DNA of 64,000 nucleotides from Lysobacter sp. FW306-1B-D06B (GTDB lineage Bacteria; Pseudomonadota; Gammaproteobacteria; Xanthomonadales; Xanthomonadaceae). Where the stretch lies: NCBI RefSeq assembly GCF_038446665.1, contig NZ_CP151802.1:992001-1056000 (forward strand), given 5' to 3'. A program made the position numbers and the translations under genes. The notes below the pieces were generated by a model, which searched no databases, had not been told where the DNA came from, and worked only from the letters and a program-made list of their open reading frames with translations. This document shows, piece after piece, positions 60,023 to 64,000 of the stretch (the stretch's first letter is position 1; every line of letters starts with the position of its first letter).

Positions 60023-60756
60023 CAGGAGCCCGCGCAATCGCTGGCCAGGCGCGCGTCGATGCCGCGCTGCTGCTGGTCGATCTGCTCGCGTTCGCTTTGC
60101 AGCGCGCTGTTGTAGCGGCGCCCCAGGGTCCAGCGTTCGTCGCGCAGGCGTGCGCAGACTTCGGCCTGCGGCAGCGCGTGGCATTCGTCGTAGACCCAGG
60201 TGCCGGCGCCGTACGCCACGCCGTAGCCGGGCGGGGGCACGCCGTCGGGCGGACGCGGCGGACGCGGGCGATCGCCCACGCTCACGTCGAAGCGGCCATC
60301 TCCACCGCGGAACTGACCGCTCACGGCCGCGCGGACGCCGCCGTCGTAGAAGCCCGGCCGATGCGGAAGCAAGGTCGGATAGCCCAGCGTCCACAGCGGC
60401 ACCCAGCGCGGATTGCCGGCGCTGGTGTCGCTGAGGTAGCGGTTGCCGTCGGGGGTGACGCATTCGTACATCGGCCGCACGGGCGTGACCATGACGGTGC
60501 GCGTCGCGGGCGTCGTCGCGGCGGGAGGCTTGGCCGGCGTTGCGGCCGGTGCGCGCGCCGCGGGCGGTGCGTCCTTGGGGCGCAGCATTTCCACGGTTTG
60601 CTGCGTCTCGCCCTTCCTGCATGGCGTGTCTCGCAGGCTGATGCGGCCCTGCGCATCGGTGCAGCGGTAGATGGTGATGTCGGTGGCGAGCGCGCCCGAC
60701 ATCGCCAGCATCAGCGGCAAGGCGGTCGTCAGGGCGGAGCGGTGGGCCGGGCGCAT
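60022..60756 (-). CDS. DUF4124 domain secreted protein (first of a pair)
   Basis: A 244-residue protein with a signal peptide (ALTTALPLMLAMSGALATD) followed by DUF4124 (ITIYRCTDAQGRISLRDTPC, RKGETQQTVEMLRP), a Pro/Ala linker and a second region with MYECVTPDGNRYLSDTSAGN, WVPLWTLGYPTLLPHRPGFY and a C-terminal helix (CARLRDERWTLGRRYNSALQ). Its architecture matches the next gene, so the pair looks like a duplication with strong divergence. The ATG at 60754-60756 is chosen because it precedes the signal peptide; the frame is open further up. Confidence 0.75.
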   Translation of the reverse strand: MRPAHRSALTTALPLMLAMSGALATDITIYRCTDAQGRISLRDTPCRKGETQQTVEMLRPKDAPPAARAPAATPAKPPAATTPATRTVMVTPVRPMYECVTPDGNRYLSDTSAGNPRWVPLWTLGYPTLLPHRPGFYDGGVRAAVSGQFRGGDGRFDVSVGDRPRPPRPPDGVPPPGYGVAYGAGTWVYDECHALPQAEVCARLRDERWTLGRRYNSALQSEREQIDQQQRGIDARLASDCAGS

Positions 60757-60811
60757 GCGCGCATCTTGCGCTGCGGCGCGGGGCGACGGAAGCACGAAGC
60801 GCCGCGTGCGT

Positions 60812-61375
60812 TCACGCGCGGATCTGCGCGCCGCTGCGGGCATCGCGGATCGCGGTCGGGGAGGCCAGGCCGCCGGTTTCCCCGGTGCCCACGCCGTCGA
60901 GCAACGCGAGCACGCGCGGATCCAATGCGTCGCGCGAGAAAGCCGGCGGTTCGCCGGCGAGGTTGGCGCTGGTGGAGACCAGCGGGCCGCCGAATTCCGC
61001 GCACAGCGCGATCACGTCCGGATGCGCGCTCACGCGCACGGCGACGCCGTCGTGCGTGCCGGTGATCCAGCGAGGCACGCGCGGCGTGGTCGGCACGATC
61101 CAGGTGTTCGGCCCGGGCCAGCTGGCGAACACCGCCTCGCGCTGGGCGGCGGTCAGCGCGTCCCAGTCGAGCAGGCCGTCCAATTGCGCACGCGCGCCGG
61201 CGATCAGGATCACGCCCTTGTCGACGGGCCGCTGCTTGATCGACAGCAGCCGCATCACGGCCGCTTCGTTGAAGGGATCACAGCCCAGGCCCCAGACGGC
61301 TTCGGTGGGGTAGGCGATCACGCCGCCGCCGCGGAGCAGCGGGGCGGCTTCGGCGGGAGTGAGCGGCTTGGGCAT
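60812..61375 (-). CDS. tsaC: Threonylcarbamoyl-AMP synthase TsaC (YrdC/Sua5 family)
   Basis: A 187-residue enzyme making threonylcarbamoyl-AMP for the t6A modification of tRNAs that read ANN codons. Family features: GGGVIAYPTEAVWGLGCDPF, the KxR substrate site KQRPVDKGVILIAG, WPGPNTWIVP, VAVRVSAHPDV and the SxN site VSTSANLAGEPP. Length agrees with E. coli TsaC (190 aa). Downstream of topA in the same direction, a common gammaproteobacterial order. Confidence 0.95.
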   Translation of the reverse strand: MPKPLTPAEAAPLLRGGGVIAYPTEAVWGLGCDPFNEAAVMRLLSIKQRPVDKGVILIAGARAQLDGLLDWDALTAAQREAVFASWPGPNTWIVPTTPRVPRWITGTHDGVAVRVSAHPDVIALCAEFGGPLVSTSANLAGEPPAFSRDALDPRVLALLDGVGTGETGGLASPTAIRDARSGAQIRA

Positions 61376-61381
61376 CGCATG

Positions 61382-61387
61382 AGGATA
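61382..61387 (-). promoter_or_regulatory. Putative -10 element of tsaC (leaderless arrangement)
   Basis: TATCCT on the minus strand ends six bases before the tsaC ATG. Weaker than the other examples. Confidence 0.3.
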
Positions 61388-61479
61388 CCGGGCGCTGCGC
61401 GCCGGGGCGCTCACGCTCTTCGAGCGGACCTTGCCCGCGTGGTCCGCGCCCCGTTCGCCAGGGCGCGGCGCGCGTCCGC

Positions 61480-63978
<2,499 letters not shown>

Positions 63979-64000
63979 GGGGGCTCCGCAGGACCTGATC

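Overview
The window is a dense, high-GC chromosomal segment with no mobile element, CRISPR array, rRNA or tRNA that I can see. Gene content and order point to Lysobacter or a close Xanthomonadaceae relative (Gammaproteobacteria). The supporting signs are trxA-rho beside a divergent rhlB, polA next to a DUF2782 lipoprotein, a C-rich-loop small RNA right after polA that resembles the Xanthomonas sX13 RNA, and intergenic repeats of the CGGGAAT, CCCTCTCCC and GTCATCCCGG kinds. This assignment is inference from sequence, not from a database search.

Layout. 1-6.3 kb: truncated S9 peptidase coupled to a YfcG-like GST, a 12-unit minisatellite, a YqhA-type membrane protein, a HELSH-motif hydrolase and uvrD. 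6.4-12.2 kb: an Ada protein lacking its AraC domain coupled to a 2OG-Fe(II) oxygenase, a DUF2782 lipoprotein, polA, the sX13-like RNA and DUF421. 12.2-18.4 kb: hemF, DUF3300/DUF2950 secreted proteins, a second S9 peptidase. 18.6-25 kb: cytochrome bd oxidase (two subunits), heptanucleotide arrays, YcgL and a 1108-residue membrane ankyrin protein. 25-31 kb: a repeat-rich spacer, a Kef-type antiporter, a TonB-like secreted protein, rho and trxA. 31-38 kb: rhlB, the overlapping chain ftsE-ftsX-dual receiver-ung, rpoH and DUF1203. 38-46 kb: NDH-2 with an MHS transporter, transaldolase, NYN-LOTUS protein, a secreted isoaspartyl methyltransferase coupled to a membrane spermidine-synthase-like protein. 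46-52 kb: priA, a regulatory-looking spacer, a sigma-like membrane protein with DUF3106, DUF4286 and DUF3667. 52-64 kb: MATE exporter, sppA, a small lipoprotein, an SDR, an S15-type hydrolase, two DUF4124 proteins, tsaC and topA.

How it works together. DNA maintenance is well represented (uvrD, polA, priA, topA, ung, Ada), alongside RNA control (rho, rhlB, sX13-like RNA, rpoH), envelope proteolysis and stress, and respiration. Tight coupling by 1-4 base start/stop overlaps is common. Several genes (uvrD, polA, priA, rpoH, tsaC, pcm) carry a -10-like hexamer only 6-7 bases before the start codon, which suggests leaderless mRNAs.

The most interesting points are these possible leaderless promoters, two perfect inverted DnaA boxes plus a Clp/CRP-like palindrome upstream of priA, the AraC-less Ada, the sX13-like RNA, a sigma-E-like promoter at rpoH, a degenerate receiver domain in the ftsEX operon, and an unassigned triple-hairpin RNA candidate at 57.2 kb. 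I did not find an obviously new defence or biosynthetic system.
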